From NCBI GenBank assembly GCA_016720935.1, contig JADKJP010000002.1, positions 186,001-250,000 on the forward strand: DNA of 64,000 nucleotides. Direction: 5' to 3'. The notes under the pieces are model-generated. The model saw nothing but the letters and a program-made list of their open reading frames with translations, did not search any database and was not told the DNA's origin. Positions 48,090-56,791 of this stretch are shown here, piece by piece (position 1 is the first letter of the stretch; each line of letters starts with the position of its first letter). Both the position numbers and the translations under genes were made by a program. This stretch comes from Bacteroidota bacterium (GTDB lineage Bacteria > Bacteroidota > Bacteroidia > AKYH767-A > 2013-40CM-41-45).

Positions 48090-48851
48090 ATGGAATTCGA
48101 AACCTTCCTGGAAAAAATGCGCACCGTGAGGTTCCGCATTCCGAAAGCTATTGAGCGACCGGATGTGGCGAGGGCTATCCATGAGCAAAACCTGGTGACC
48201 ATGCACGATCACTTTGTCCTTTGCCTCGATATCCAGAATATGATTCCGGAATACCTTTCCCCCTCAATCGAAAAAATACTTGGTTACCCATACGATGTAT
48301 TTACCCCTGGACTGATTTTTAGCAGCATTCACGATGAAGACAGAACGGTCATCGCGGAGGCTTTGTTTAAATTTTACAGCAACATCAACGACCTCGTTCT
48401 CGAAGGAAATATTTTTGATTATGCCTTCAAAGCCGATTACCGAATACGGAAACAAAATGGAGATTACATCCGTGTGCTTGGAGATGTAAGCTGCTACAAA
48501 TTAATTCCACAGGAAACCGGCGGAGTTTATACGATTCATAATTTCATCGACATCAGTACATTCAAGAGCTCCAACATCGTGCAGTTTTATGTGAGCGGAC
48601 CGGAAGACAGCACCATCGTTTTCCCGGATGAAGAATTGCTCGATTACAAACAAACACATTCTCTCTTTTCAACACGGGAAAAAGAAATCCTGAAACTTCT
48701 TGCCCAGGGCCTTAGCAGCAACAGAATCGGAGAACAACTTTTTCTGAGTCCACATACCATAGACACGCATCGAAGGAAAATGCTTTCCAAAGCCCGACTC
48801 GAAAACACAACTGAGCTCATCACCTTTTGTCTCGAAAATAAAATTATCTGA
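48090..48851 (+). CDS. PAS-LuxR transcriptional regulator
   Basis: The 253-residue protein has a PAS-like N-terminal domain (about 35-170: LCLDIQNMIPEYLSPSIEKI, then DYRIRKQNGDYIRVLGDVSC, the PAC-like part) and a C-terminal LuxR helix-turn-helix from about 190 (LFSTREKEILKLLAQGLSSN; QLFLSPHTIDTHRRKML). It probably senses a small molecule or redox cue in the cytoplasm and regulates transcription directly. It has no receiver domain and no partner kinase nearby. The palindrome ACTCAAGATTGAGT at 49005-49018 just downstream could be a binding site, which is speculation. Confidence 0.85.
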   Translation: MEFETFLEKMRTVRFRIPKAIERPDVARAIHEQNLVTMHDHFVLCLDIQNMIPEYLSPSIEKILGYPYDVFTPGLIFSSIHDEDRTVIAEALFKFYSNINDLVLEGNIFDYAFKADYRIRKQNGDYIRVLGDVSCYKLIPQETGGVYTIHNFIDISTFKSSNIVQFYVSGPEDSTIVFPDEELLDYKQTHSLFSTREKEILKLLAQGLSSNRIGEQLFLSPHTIDTHRRKMLSKARLENTTELITFCLENKII

Positions 48852-49071
48852 TACAATCCTCACTGGTGGCACAGTTTGGTTTAGGCTTCTGAATAACCCT
48901 TTGCGAACTTTGCGTTTTTACTTTGCGAGCTTTGCGCCAAAAAATCACTACTCATCACCAAATCCGCGAAAATACAAGCAATTCTAAGCCCTTTTTCACA
49001 GATTACTCAAGATTGAGTATTGTCGGCCATCATCCAAACCCGCTTCTTTGCAGTCAATTAAAAAATTTCCT

Positions 49072-50646
49072 ATGAATAAAAACTACTTCATTTTCAGTTT
49101 GTGTTTGATTTTATCGTTCAATGTAATTGGACAAACAGCCGGAATGCTGGATTCAACTTTTAACGGTACAGGCCGGATCCAATCCAGCAATATTTTTCAA
49201 GATATCTATAATGATGTCAGAATTCAAAGTGATCAAAAAATCGTTGCATCCGGAGTTTCCTTAAACTCAAGTTACACAGGATGTGTTGTTGTGGATCGCT
49301 GGAACACTGATGGCAGCGCGGATACTTCTTTTGGAACAAATGGAAGAGTACAGCTCTTTATCGGGAATGATTCTTATGCTTACGATTCCTATATCCGTAA
49401 CGATGGAAAAATTATTGTAGCTGGAATTGCCTACGGTCATATCGGTGGATTTGGAGTAGTGCTGCTTCAACTGAACCCCAATGGTTCACTGGACAGCACT
49501 TTTGGTTTGAATGGAGTAACAATTGTGGATCTTACCATCAATGATGATTTTGCTTCCGCAATGGCTGTACAGTCGGATGGAAAAATTCTTATTTCCGGAA
49601 CATATACAGATACAATTTACCGGAATGTTCCAATGGTGATGCGTTTTACTGAACAAGGACAAATTGATTCCACTTTCGGGATTAATGGCAGGGCTGAAAT
49701 CGCGGTTACCGGAACAGATAATGAACTTACCAGCATCAGTGTGATGGGTGATGGACGGATCGTCGCAGCAGGACATTATGAAACTGCGTTTACTTTCTTT
49801 GATGTCCTGCTGATCCGCCTCCTTCCCAATGGTGACCTGGATTCAACTTTTGGTACTGATGGTGTAGTGATCCAGTCACTCACCGCCGGAGTTGAAGAAT
49901 CTTTTGGTATGCAACTCGCCGCCAATGGAAAAATCGTCATCACCGGAGAAACAACGTTGCCGGATTTTTCTTTTGATGTACTGCTGATGCAATTCGACAG
50001 CACAGGTGCATTGGATGCAGGATTCGGAAATAATGGAGCGGTGACTTTTAATAATGGAGTGAACGACATCGGACTCGATCTGGAAATTCAAAGTGATAAT
50101 AAAATCCTGGTTTGTGGTACCAGTGGCGGTTCCTGGTTTGATGACCGCGATTTTCTGCTGATGCGTTACAACCAGGATGGAACTCCGGATTATACTTTCG
50201 GCGACAGCGGTGTTGTGTACACACAAATCGATTCAAGTTTTGATGAAGCAAACGCGATGGCTCTCCAGGAAGATGGGAAAATCGTTTTGGCAGGAAAAGC
50301 GAACGATGGAGTCACAAACCTTGATTTTGCAATCACACGTTATTACAACGATTTGTTCACTGCAGTTCAGGAACATCCCTTGGGGCAAAATATTTCGTTC
50401 TATCCAAATCCGATTGAACAAAGTTCAGTATTGCATTTGAGTTTTGAGACAAATAAAAACGATAAACTTATTGTAGAATGGTTTTCGATTGATGGCAGAT
50501 TAGCGGGAAAGAATGAATCTATATCATTGTCTTCCGGGAAAAATGATATTAGTTTGCTTGTACCACAAGGAATAAAAAAGGGTGTATATTTCGTAAGACT
50601 TTCCGGTACAAATTTGAATTTTGTACAGAGAGTGGTGGTGAACTGA
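49072..50646 (+). CDS. Delta-60 repeat secreted protein with T9SS type A domain
   Basis: I chose ATG 49072 (MNKNYFIFSLCLILSFNVIG, signal peptide) over the TTG at 49048. The mature part has about seven consecutive ~60-residue repeats, each with a D(S/G)TFGxxG core followed by a strand ending in DGKI(L/V/I)(V/I)AG, matching the delta-60 family. The last 80 residues (NISFYPNPIEQSSVLHLSF to VQRVVVN) are a type A T9SS domain. Likely a surface beta-propeller protein. Ligand unknown. It sits with two more T9SS proteins, in the same direction. Confidence 0.88.
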   Translation: MNKNYFIFSLCLILSFNVIGQTAGMLDSTFNGTGRIQSSNIFQDIYNDVRIQSDQKIVASGVSLNSSYTGCVVVDRWNTDGSADTSFGTNGRVQLFIGNDSYAYDSYIRNDGKIIVAGIAYGHIGGFGVVLLQLNPNGSLDSTFGLNGVTIVDLTINDDFASAMAVQSDGKILISGTYTDTIYRNVPMVMRFTEQGQIDSTFGINGRAEIAVTGTDNELTSISVMGDGRIVAAGHYETAFTFFDVLLIRLLPNGDLDSTFGTDGVVIQSLTAGVEESFGMQLAANGKIVITGETTLPDFSFDVLLMQFDSTGALDAGFGNNGAVTFNNGVNDIGLDLEIQSDNKILVCGTSGGSWFDDRDFLLMRYNQDGTPDYTFGDSGVVYTQIDSSFDEANAMALQEDGKIVLAGKANDGVTNLDFAITRYYNDLFTAVQEHPLGQNISFYPNPIEQSSVLHLSFETNKNDKLIVEWFSIDGRLAGKNESISLSSGKNDISLLVPQGIKKGVYFVRLSGTNLNFVQRVVVN

Positions 50647-50729
50647 GGATGATTTGGTTCGCCCCATTGGGGCAAAGGGCGCAAAGAAATTTGCTTTAGC
50701 ATTTTATATTTCTACGATAAATCAGGAAC

Positions 50730-52046
50730 ATGAAAAAAATTATTACAGTCATTTATCTTTTATTCACGCTCTTGGTATCTCAAGAGTCCAAGGCACAATG
50801 GTTATCCGCTAATTTGTCAACGGCGAGATACAATCTTGCCGCGACTTCAGGTGGCGATAAGGCAATGTTTGCCGGCGGAATCGGAATGATCAGCATTCCA
50901 TATAATATAGTGGATGTTTATACCGGATCAAGCGGGATTTGGTCAGGAGGAAATTTGTCGACATCAAGAACCGATATCGCCGCGACATCCTGTGGAACCA
51001 AATTATTTTTTGCCGGTGGAGCCGATGACGGAATTCTTGCCAATTTTGATGTAGTGGATATGTACGACGGTACCACGAACGGCTGGGCCCAAATGCAGCT
51101 GAGTGTTCCGCGTACAAAGCTGGCAGCGGCTTCCAGCGGGAGTCAGGTCTTTTTTGCCGGTGGAACAAATGATGGCGCTGCCGCTGCTTATAAAGTGGTA
51201 GATGTGTACGATACTGCTACAGCCCAATGGACAACAACCGACTTATCAGTTCCGAGATATTTTCTCTCAGGAGCAAGCGCGGGCGGAAAAGTTGTTTTTG
51301 CCGGGGGAACAGATTTGAACGGAGGAGTTTTCGATGTGGTAGATATCTACGATGTCGCTACTTCTACATGGACAACCGCGACATTGTCGGAAGCCCGTTT
51401 CAATTGTACTGCCACTTCTTGTGGTAATAAAATTTTTATCGCCGGAGGTTTAAATAGCACCGGTGTTGCAAGTAATCATGTAGATATCTATGATGTGACA
51501 ACCAACACATGGACCAGCGATACACTTTCGATGGGACGCTGGTTTGCTTCTTCCGCTTCTGTCGGAAATAAAGTATTTTTCGCGGGAGGGATGGATGCGA
51601 ACCTTGCAACCATGTATGATATCGTTGACATTTATGACACAACAACACAAACATGGATGGTTTCTCACCTTACCACAGGTAGAGCCTGGGCCGCTGCTAC
51701 ATCCATTGGGGATTTGTTTATGATTGGTGGAGGAATAAATGAAACATTTGCTCCACTGAGTTCTGTTGAAATTTATACTGTATTGACCGGAGTGAATGAC
51801 CCCATTGCGGAATCCGGACCGGAAGTATTTCCAAACCCTGTCGCTGATCACTTGAATTTTTTCAATACGATTCAGCATGGATCCATGGAAATCACAAATG
51901 CTTTGGGTGAAATTGTTTATCAGAAAAATCTGGACAATCAGTCGGATCTGATCAGCATTACAACTAACCAATTCAGTAAAGGAGTTTATATTTTAAGAAT
52001 TAATGATGAGGGAAAAAGCTCCTTCCGCAAGTTTATAAAGAACTAA
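50730..52046 (+). CDS. Kelch-like secreted protein with T9SS type A domain
   Basis: The 438-residue protein has a signal peptide (IITVIYLLFTLLVSQESKAQ). Residues about 25-345 hold seven ~50-residue Kelch-like repeats, each with FAGG(T/I) and a V(D/V)(I/V)YD motif (for example FAGGIG, VDVYDTATAQWTT, VDIYDVATSTWTT), which should fold as a beta-propeller. The C-terminus (EVFPNPVADHLNFF to SFRKFIKN) is a type A T9SS domain. It is probably a surface ligand- or polymer-binding protein. The downstream terminator lies in the 52044-52146 module. Confidence 0.88.
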   Translation: MKKIITVIYLLFTLLVSQESKAQWLSANLSTARYNLAATSGGDKAMFAGGIGMISIPYNIVDVYTGSSGIWSGGNLSTSRTDIAATSCGTKLFFAGGADDGILANFDVVDMYDGTTNGWAQMQLSVPRTKLAAASSGSQVFFAGGTNDGAAAAYKVVDVYDTATAQWTTTDLSVPRYFLSGASAGGKVVFAGGTDLNGGVFDVVDIYDVATSTWTTATLSEARFNCTATSCGNKIFIAGGLNSTGVASNHVDIYDVTTNTWTSDTLSMGRWFASSASVGNKVFFAGGMDANLATMYDIVDIYDTTTQTWMVSHLTTGRAWAAATSIGDLFMIGGGINETFAPLSSVEIYTVLTGVNDPIAESGPEVFPNPVADHLNFFNTIQHGSMEITNALGEIVYQKNLDNQSDLISITTNQFSKGVYILRINDEGKSSFRKFIKN

Positions 52047-52146
52047 AAGCAGCAATTTTTTTCAAAAAATCACGAAAGGGCGTAAAGGCAGAGAACTTTA
52101 CGCCCTTTCTCATTTAAGTTGATTATTCCGATATATTAGCGGGAAG
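52044..52146. repeat. Copy 1 of a 100 bp terminator/promoter module
   Basis: The first 67 bp match 54687-54753 with two mismatches and are followed by a looser 35 bp match up to the ATATATT(A/T)GCGG stretch. It contains a terminator hairpin: stem AAAGGGCGTAAAG/CTTTACGCCCTTT at 52075-52108 with an 8-base loop. It lies between the Kelch gene and the next T9SS gene. Confidence 0.9.
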
Positions 52147-52188
52147 ATCTATGCTATTGGGTCATTCATTCACAATTGAAACTTCATT

Positions 52189-54206
52189 ATGAAAAGAACT
52201 ATTCTACTATTTTTTCTACTTGTAACTTTTGCAGCATCCGCTCAGTGGCATAAAATCGCTTCTCCGTATGGCGGAGATTCCAGATGTGTTATCCGAAATG
52301 CAACACACGTGATTGCTGCGGCCAATTACAGAGTTTATTATTCGATTGATAATGCTGATACATGGACTTACTCGCGAGGATTCAATCACGTCCTCTTGCG
52401 AGGAGTTATGTTTTATGGGAATAAGGTTCTTGCCTATGGTGACAACGGTATTAGCGAGTCGCTTGACAATGGCGAATCTTTTTCATCAATTACCACAAAC
52501 CTTCCTTCTTCACAGGTTATTTTTCTAGCAGAAATCGATTCAATGCTTTGGTGTGGAGTCTATGGTTTCGGATTATTTCAGTCGGCAGACAGTGGCCACA
52601 CGTGGATGACTATGAATGTCAATTTGAATCAACATTCTTCGCCATATGCAATAATTAAACACGGAACCGATTTATTTGTTGGTACAGACAGTCTCGTTTT
52701 TCGTTCCTCCGACAATGGCCTTACATGGAATCCCGCCAACACCGGACTCACAAATCAGGTTCACTCCTTTCTGTCTTATGGGAATACCATTTTTGCAGGA
52801 AGCTGGGGAGGTACAGTTTATATTTCAACAAATAATGGTGGTATCTGGACACCCTCAGGTACAGGAATTAGCCAGTCATATATCAATTCACTTCTCAGAG
52901 TGGGTAATGATATTTTTGCGACAACTATGAATAATGGTGTGTATTTTTCTTCAGATGCAGGTTTGACCTGGGTGCAAAGGAATGACAGCCTCAGGGCATT
53001 TTATATCTCATCAATATATGAGTATAACAATGTTTTGTATTTGGCGACTGCAGGATCCGGTATATACAAATCAACTAATAATGGCATAAATTGGAATAGT
53101 AAATCTATTGGCATCGAGTCTGGATGCACTCAGATTGCAACCTATGGGAATTCGCTTTTTCTGGCAACCGGCGGGGATGGACTTCATGTTAGCCATGATA
53201 ACGGACTTTCATGGCAAACAATGTTTGCACCTATTGGCCATAGTGGAATCGGGGCTTTATGTGCAACCGATACAGAAATTTATATTGGTGTTGGTGATCA
53301 GGGTTTTTTCGTTCAATTGACGGAGGGAACAATTGGACACAGAGGAACAATGGGATTTCCATTCCACTTTCAATCTATGTAGGCTATATATATATCGATA
53401 GTCCCTATGTTTGGATAAGCTCCAATTATGGAATTTATAAATCAATTGATCAGGGAACAAATTGGGTGAATAGTGATAGTGGTGTAGCTGCGGTTTATGT
53501 GCAAGCAATGACACGAATGGGCGATACCCTATTTGCTGGTGTTGCACCATCCAGTGGAGTATACAGAACCAACGATTTAGGTTTCTACTGGCAGCATATA
53601 AATAATACTATAAACAATAATTCTGTTAGGGGTTTTGAAGTTTTTGGAAATAAACTCATAGCATATGGAACCAACGGAGTCTGGTCAACTACTGATCATG
53701 GTGACGCATGGTCACTCATCAGTAATCCTGCAGGGGTTGGATCCTGCTCAGTCAAACTGGGAGGAAATATTATTCTTGGAACCAATTACGGAAGAGTTCT
53801 TATATCAGCTGATACCGGACGAAACTGGACAGCCGATACTATCGGTTTGCCTTCATTTGTTTATATAAATGATATTTTAATAAAAGACGGAGACATCATT
53901 ATTTCAACCGCTTATGACGGCATGTGGTCGAGGCCGATTTCACCAGTTGGCGTTTCCGAAATCATCAGCTCAAAGAATTTTGCAATTTATCCGAATCCTG
54001 CACATGACAAATTCACGATTCATTGGGGGGAAGTACAACAAAAAACACAGATAAAAATTACGGATCTATCCGGAAGACTGATTATTAAATACGAGGTCAC
54101 TAATTCAGATCACTTTGTTATTGATGAAAAGCTGAAATCAGGATTGTATTTAATTCATCTAGAGAATATAGATTTTTGGGCAACGAAGAAGTTGGCGGTT
54201 GATTGA
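52189..54206 (+). pseudogene. Frameshifted BNR/Ycf48-like T9SS type A protein
   Basis: Two frames meet in one protein of about 672 residues. Frame one (52189 to about 53310) has a signal peptide and repeated S-D-G-(L/I)-(T/N)W-type blades (ADSGHTWMTM, SSDNGLTWNPA, HDNGLSWQTMF), like a sortilin/Ycf48 propeller. Frame two resumes at about 53316 with GGNNWTQRNNG, then DQGTNWVNS, and ends in a type A T9SS domain (FAIYPNPAHDKFTI to KKLAVD). Adding one base around 53304-53318 (close to a T6 run) restores one frame of 2019 bases. Either a pseudogene or an indel error. Confidence 0.85.
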
Positions 54207-54686
54207 GCTAAAGATTTTGAATGAAAGTTCTCATTGGTCTCATTGATTGGTTCGTCAATCTCTGCTGTGATTAATTTGCTTTCATTTTTTATTTATTGAA
54301 TGCACTTTTTAATGGACAACTATATTTTGTTTTTTGGAGACGTATGTTACATCTTCCGTTTTACCTCAACGAAAACAGGAAGCTAAGTTGGGTTTACTGT
54401 GTGAAAATTATTTCTGACGTTCAGTATTAAATCGCATGTTATTAAACACATGCCTGTGCTTTTTTTTGCTTTATAACGTTTGGCTTCATGACTGTAGGTC
54501 GCCAAACACCAATTAACACAACACATTTATTGATTGTGTATAAAGATTTAGTAGCGCTTCACCATTCAAACTAACCCTGGCGCAGCGAGGGACGAGCGAA
54601 ACACGGGATGGGCAGAATTAATGGATTCGCCATTAGCGTTCCTAAAACTTCAAATCATGGAGTTGGTGATTTAATTTATAATTAGT

Positions 54687-54791
54687 TAAAAGCAGCAATT
54701 TTTTTCAAAAAATCACGAATGGGCGTAAAGGCAGAGAACTTTATGCCCTTTCTTCTTATGAGCTGAATATTCCAATATATTTGCGGCAAAA
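54687..54791. repeat. Copy 2 of the 100 bp terminator/promoter module
   Basis: Direct repeat of 52044-52146, offset about 2643 bp with one 1-base indel. The hairpin is GGGCGTAAAG/CTTTATGCCC (54721-54748, one wobble). It ends with the AATATATTTGCGG stretch leading into the PfkB gene. Confidence 0.9.
54776..54783 (+). promoter_or_regulatory. Promoter -7 element of the PfkB gene
   Basis: TATATTTG is an exact match to TAnnTTTG and lies 20 bp before ATG 54803. No TTG -33 box is evident at the expected distance. The matching position in copy 1 has TATATTAG, a weaker version. Confidence 0.5.
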
Positions 54792-54802
54792 TCACAGAAA
54801 TC

Positions 54803-55726
54803 ATGAGCCTGGTAGTAGTTGGAACAGTGGCCTTTGATGCCATCGAAACACCTTTTGGAAAAACGGATAAAATTATTGGTGGCGCAGCGACCTATTCAGG
54901 TACTTCGGCCGCCTATTTTACCAAAAACATTAAGCTTGTATCCGTTGTTGGCGACGATTTCCCTATGGAAATGATTGAACAGTTCCGTAAATCCGGAATG
55001 TCGACCGAAGGTCTGCAAATCAAAAAAGGACAAAAGACATTTTTCTGGTCAGGGAAATATCATATCGATATGAATACCCGGGATACACTTGATACCCAGC
55101 TCAATGTGCTTTTGGATTTTGATCCAGTGATCCCTGATTCTTACCAGGATTGTGAATTCCTGATGCTCAGCAACCTGATGCCGCAGCTTCAGAAAAAAGT
55201 CATCGAGCGCATTCACAAACGTCCGCGTCTGATCGTGATGGACACCATGAATTTCTGGATGGAGACACAATGGGATGCATTGATGGATACCATCAAGCTG
55301 GTGGATGTTCTTACTGTAAACGATTCAGAAGCACGACAACTTACCAATGAGCATTCGCTTGTAAAAGCGGCACAAAAAATCCTTGCGATGGGACCAAAAT
55401 ACCTCATCATCAAAAAAGGAGAGCACGGTGCTTTGTTGTTTAATAAAGAACAAGTCTTTTTCGCGCCTGCATTACCACTCGAAGATGTATTCGATCCGAC
55501 AGGAGCAGGCGATACTTTCGCCGGTGGTTTCATCGGCCACATCGCGCAAACCCGCGACATCAGTTTTGAAAATATGAAGCGTGGAATTATTTACGGTTCA
55601 GCGATGGCTTCATTCTGTGTCGAAAAATTTGGTCTCGAGCGTTTGGTAGATTTACAACATCCTGAGATCGAAGAGAGGGTTCAACAGTTTATTGACCTGG
55701 TGCAGTTCGATATTGAACTTGTTTAA
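54803..55726 (+). CDS. PfkB-family carbohydrate/nucleoside kinase
   Basis: The 307-residue ribokinase-fold enzyme transfers phosphate from ATP to a sugar or nucleoside. It begins VVVGTVAFDAIETPFG with the GGAATYSGTSAA substrate region, and ends with the nucleotide/anion-hole signature DPTGAGDTFAGGF (about 229-241), including the catalytic Asp. The GGAATY and DTMNFW segments fit the less characterised adenosine/sugar kinase branch of Bacteroidota. Substrate is unknown. It is convergent with the SOD gene through a shared terminator region. Confidence 0.92.
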   Translation: MSLVVVGTVAFDAIETPFGKTDKIIGGAATYSGTSAAYFTKNIKLVSVVGDDFPMEMIEQFRKSGMSTEGLQIKKGQKTFFWSGKYHIDMNTRDTLDTQLNVLLDFDPVIPDSYQDCEFLMLSNLMPQLQKKVIERIHKRPRLIVMDTMNFWMETQWDALMDTIKLVDVLTVNDSEARQLTNEHSLVKAAQKILAMGPKYLIIKKGEHGALLFNKEQVFFAPALPLEDVFDPTGAGDTFAGGFIGHIAQTRDISFENMKRGIIYGSAMASFCVEKFGLERLVDLQHPEIEERVQQFIDLVQFDIELV

Positions 55727-55732
55727 TAAGTC

Positions 55733-55811
55733 AAAGTCAAAAAGTCAAAACCTGACTTTAAAAGCTTGACTCGACAAACTTTTTGCTGCTTTTTGACTTT
55801 TTGACTTTTGC
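55733..55811. terminator. Shared long inverted repeat between convergent genes
   Basis: The left arm CAAAGTCAAAAAGTCAAA (55733-55750) pairs with TTTGACTTTTTGACTTTT at 55793-55810 with one extra base. It separates the PfkB stop (55726) from the SOD stop (55821), so it likely terminates both. Confidence 0.7.
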
Positions 55812-55820
55812 CTTTTGAAT

Positions 55821-56564
55821 TTATTTCTTCGTTGCCAGGTCCAGGTTCCCCGCGACTTCTTCCCAATTCACAAGGTTCCACCATGCACCAACATAATCGG
55901 CGCGTTTGTTTTGGTATTTGAGATAATAGGCGTGTTCCCACACATCAATTCCCATCAATGGAGTTCCTTTGAAATCGCTTAAATCCATGAGTGGGTTATC
56001 CTGGTTCGGAGTTGAACCAACTGCCAGTTTTCCATTCGCGTCAAGAGTAAGCCAGGCCCAACCGGAACCAAAACGTTTCATCGCCGCTTCGTTGAATTTG
56101 GTTTTGAATTCATCGAAAGTTCCGAAAGATGCAGTTATCGCTTCGGAAATTTTTCCTGTCGGCGCGCCACCACCACCCGGTTTCATAATTTTCCAGAAGA
56201 ACGAATGGTTCCAGTGTCCCCCTGCATTATTCCGGATCGGTGTAGAATATTTTGAAGCTTTCGTAACGAGTTCTTCGAGGGAAGCATGAATATCCCCTTC
56301 GCTCATCGCTTTGTTCAGATTGGTGATGTAAGCCTGGTGATGTTTATCGTGATGAATCTCCATCGTCATTTTGTCGATGTGAGGTTCGAGTGCATCATAG
56401 GCATAGGGCAGAGGAGGAAGCGTGAACTCAGCATGTCCGGCTTGTCCGGGACTGCCTGCTGCTTTTAGGATAGAAGATGAAAAAAACTGCGCGCCTAATC
56501 CGGCAAGCGCAAGGAAAGAGGACTTTCTTAGAAAATCACGACGGGAATTATTTGAATCCTTCAT
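55821..56564 (-). CDS. Tat-exported Fe/Mn superoxide dismutase
   Basis: ATG 56564 starts MKDSNNSRRDFLRKSSFLAL, a textbook twin-arginine signal (SRRDFLRK). The mature domain begins at about residue 48 (FTLPPLPYAYDALEPHI) and carries the metal ligands: H in MEIHHDKHHQ, H in NAGGHWNHSFFW, D and H in GIDVWEHAYYLKY. Fe versus Mn preference cannot be decided. It dismutates superoxide to oxygen and peroxide in the periplasm or outside. A Tat leader is less common for SOD than the cytoplasmic form. An upstream in-frame ATG at 56588 is less likely. Confidence 0.93.
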   Translation of the reverse strand: MKDSNNSRRDFLRKSSFLALAGLGAQFFSSSILKAAGSPGQAGHAEFTLPPLPYAYDALEPHIDKMTMEIHHDKHHQAYITNLNKAMSEGDIHASLEELVTKASKYSTPIRNNAGGHWNHSFFWKIMKPGGGGAPTGKISEAITASFGTFDEFKTKFNEAAMKRFGSGWAWLTLDANGKLAVGSTPNQDNPLMDLSDFKGTPLMGIDVWEHAYYLKYQNKRADYVGAWWNLVNWEEVAGNLDLATKK

Positions 56565-56791
56565 GGCTTTGGGTTTTAAGTACATCAAAGTTCCTCATAA
56601 ATTATTGAAAATGTTCGATTTTTTGCATTTTAACACGTTTTGCCTGTATTCTTCATTATTCACCCAGAATTGTTAGATCTTCATCAAAATCAACCTGTAA
56701 GAATGGTATTCTTGTTTAAATTTGCTTAGTCGAATAAACTCCCGAATTCTCCTCTCCTAATCCTCTTAACCAAAACTCTAACCTTCTACAA

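Larger units (their letters stand above)
54207..54802. other. Noncoding region before the PfkB kinase
   Basis: No gene is visible in this region apart from copy 2 of the 100 bp module at 54687-54791. It holds an inverted repeat GTTTGGC...GCCAAAC (54478-54507) and a GC-richer segment near 54570-54615 (CCTGGCGCAGCGAGGGACG) that does not match its surroundings. Confidence 0.5.

Noticed and set aside
50661..50673. GCCCCATTGGGGC hairpin as a REP element
   Set aside because: Arm sequence differs from the ACCCCAGCC family and the stem is only 5 bp.
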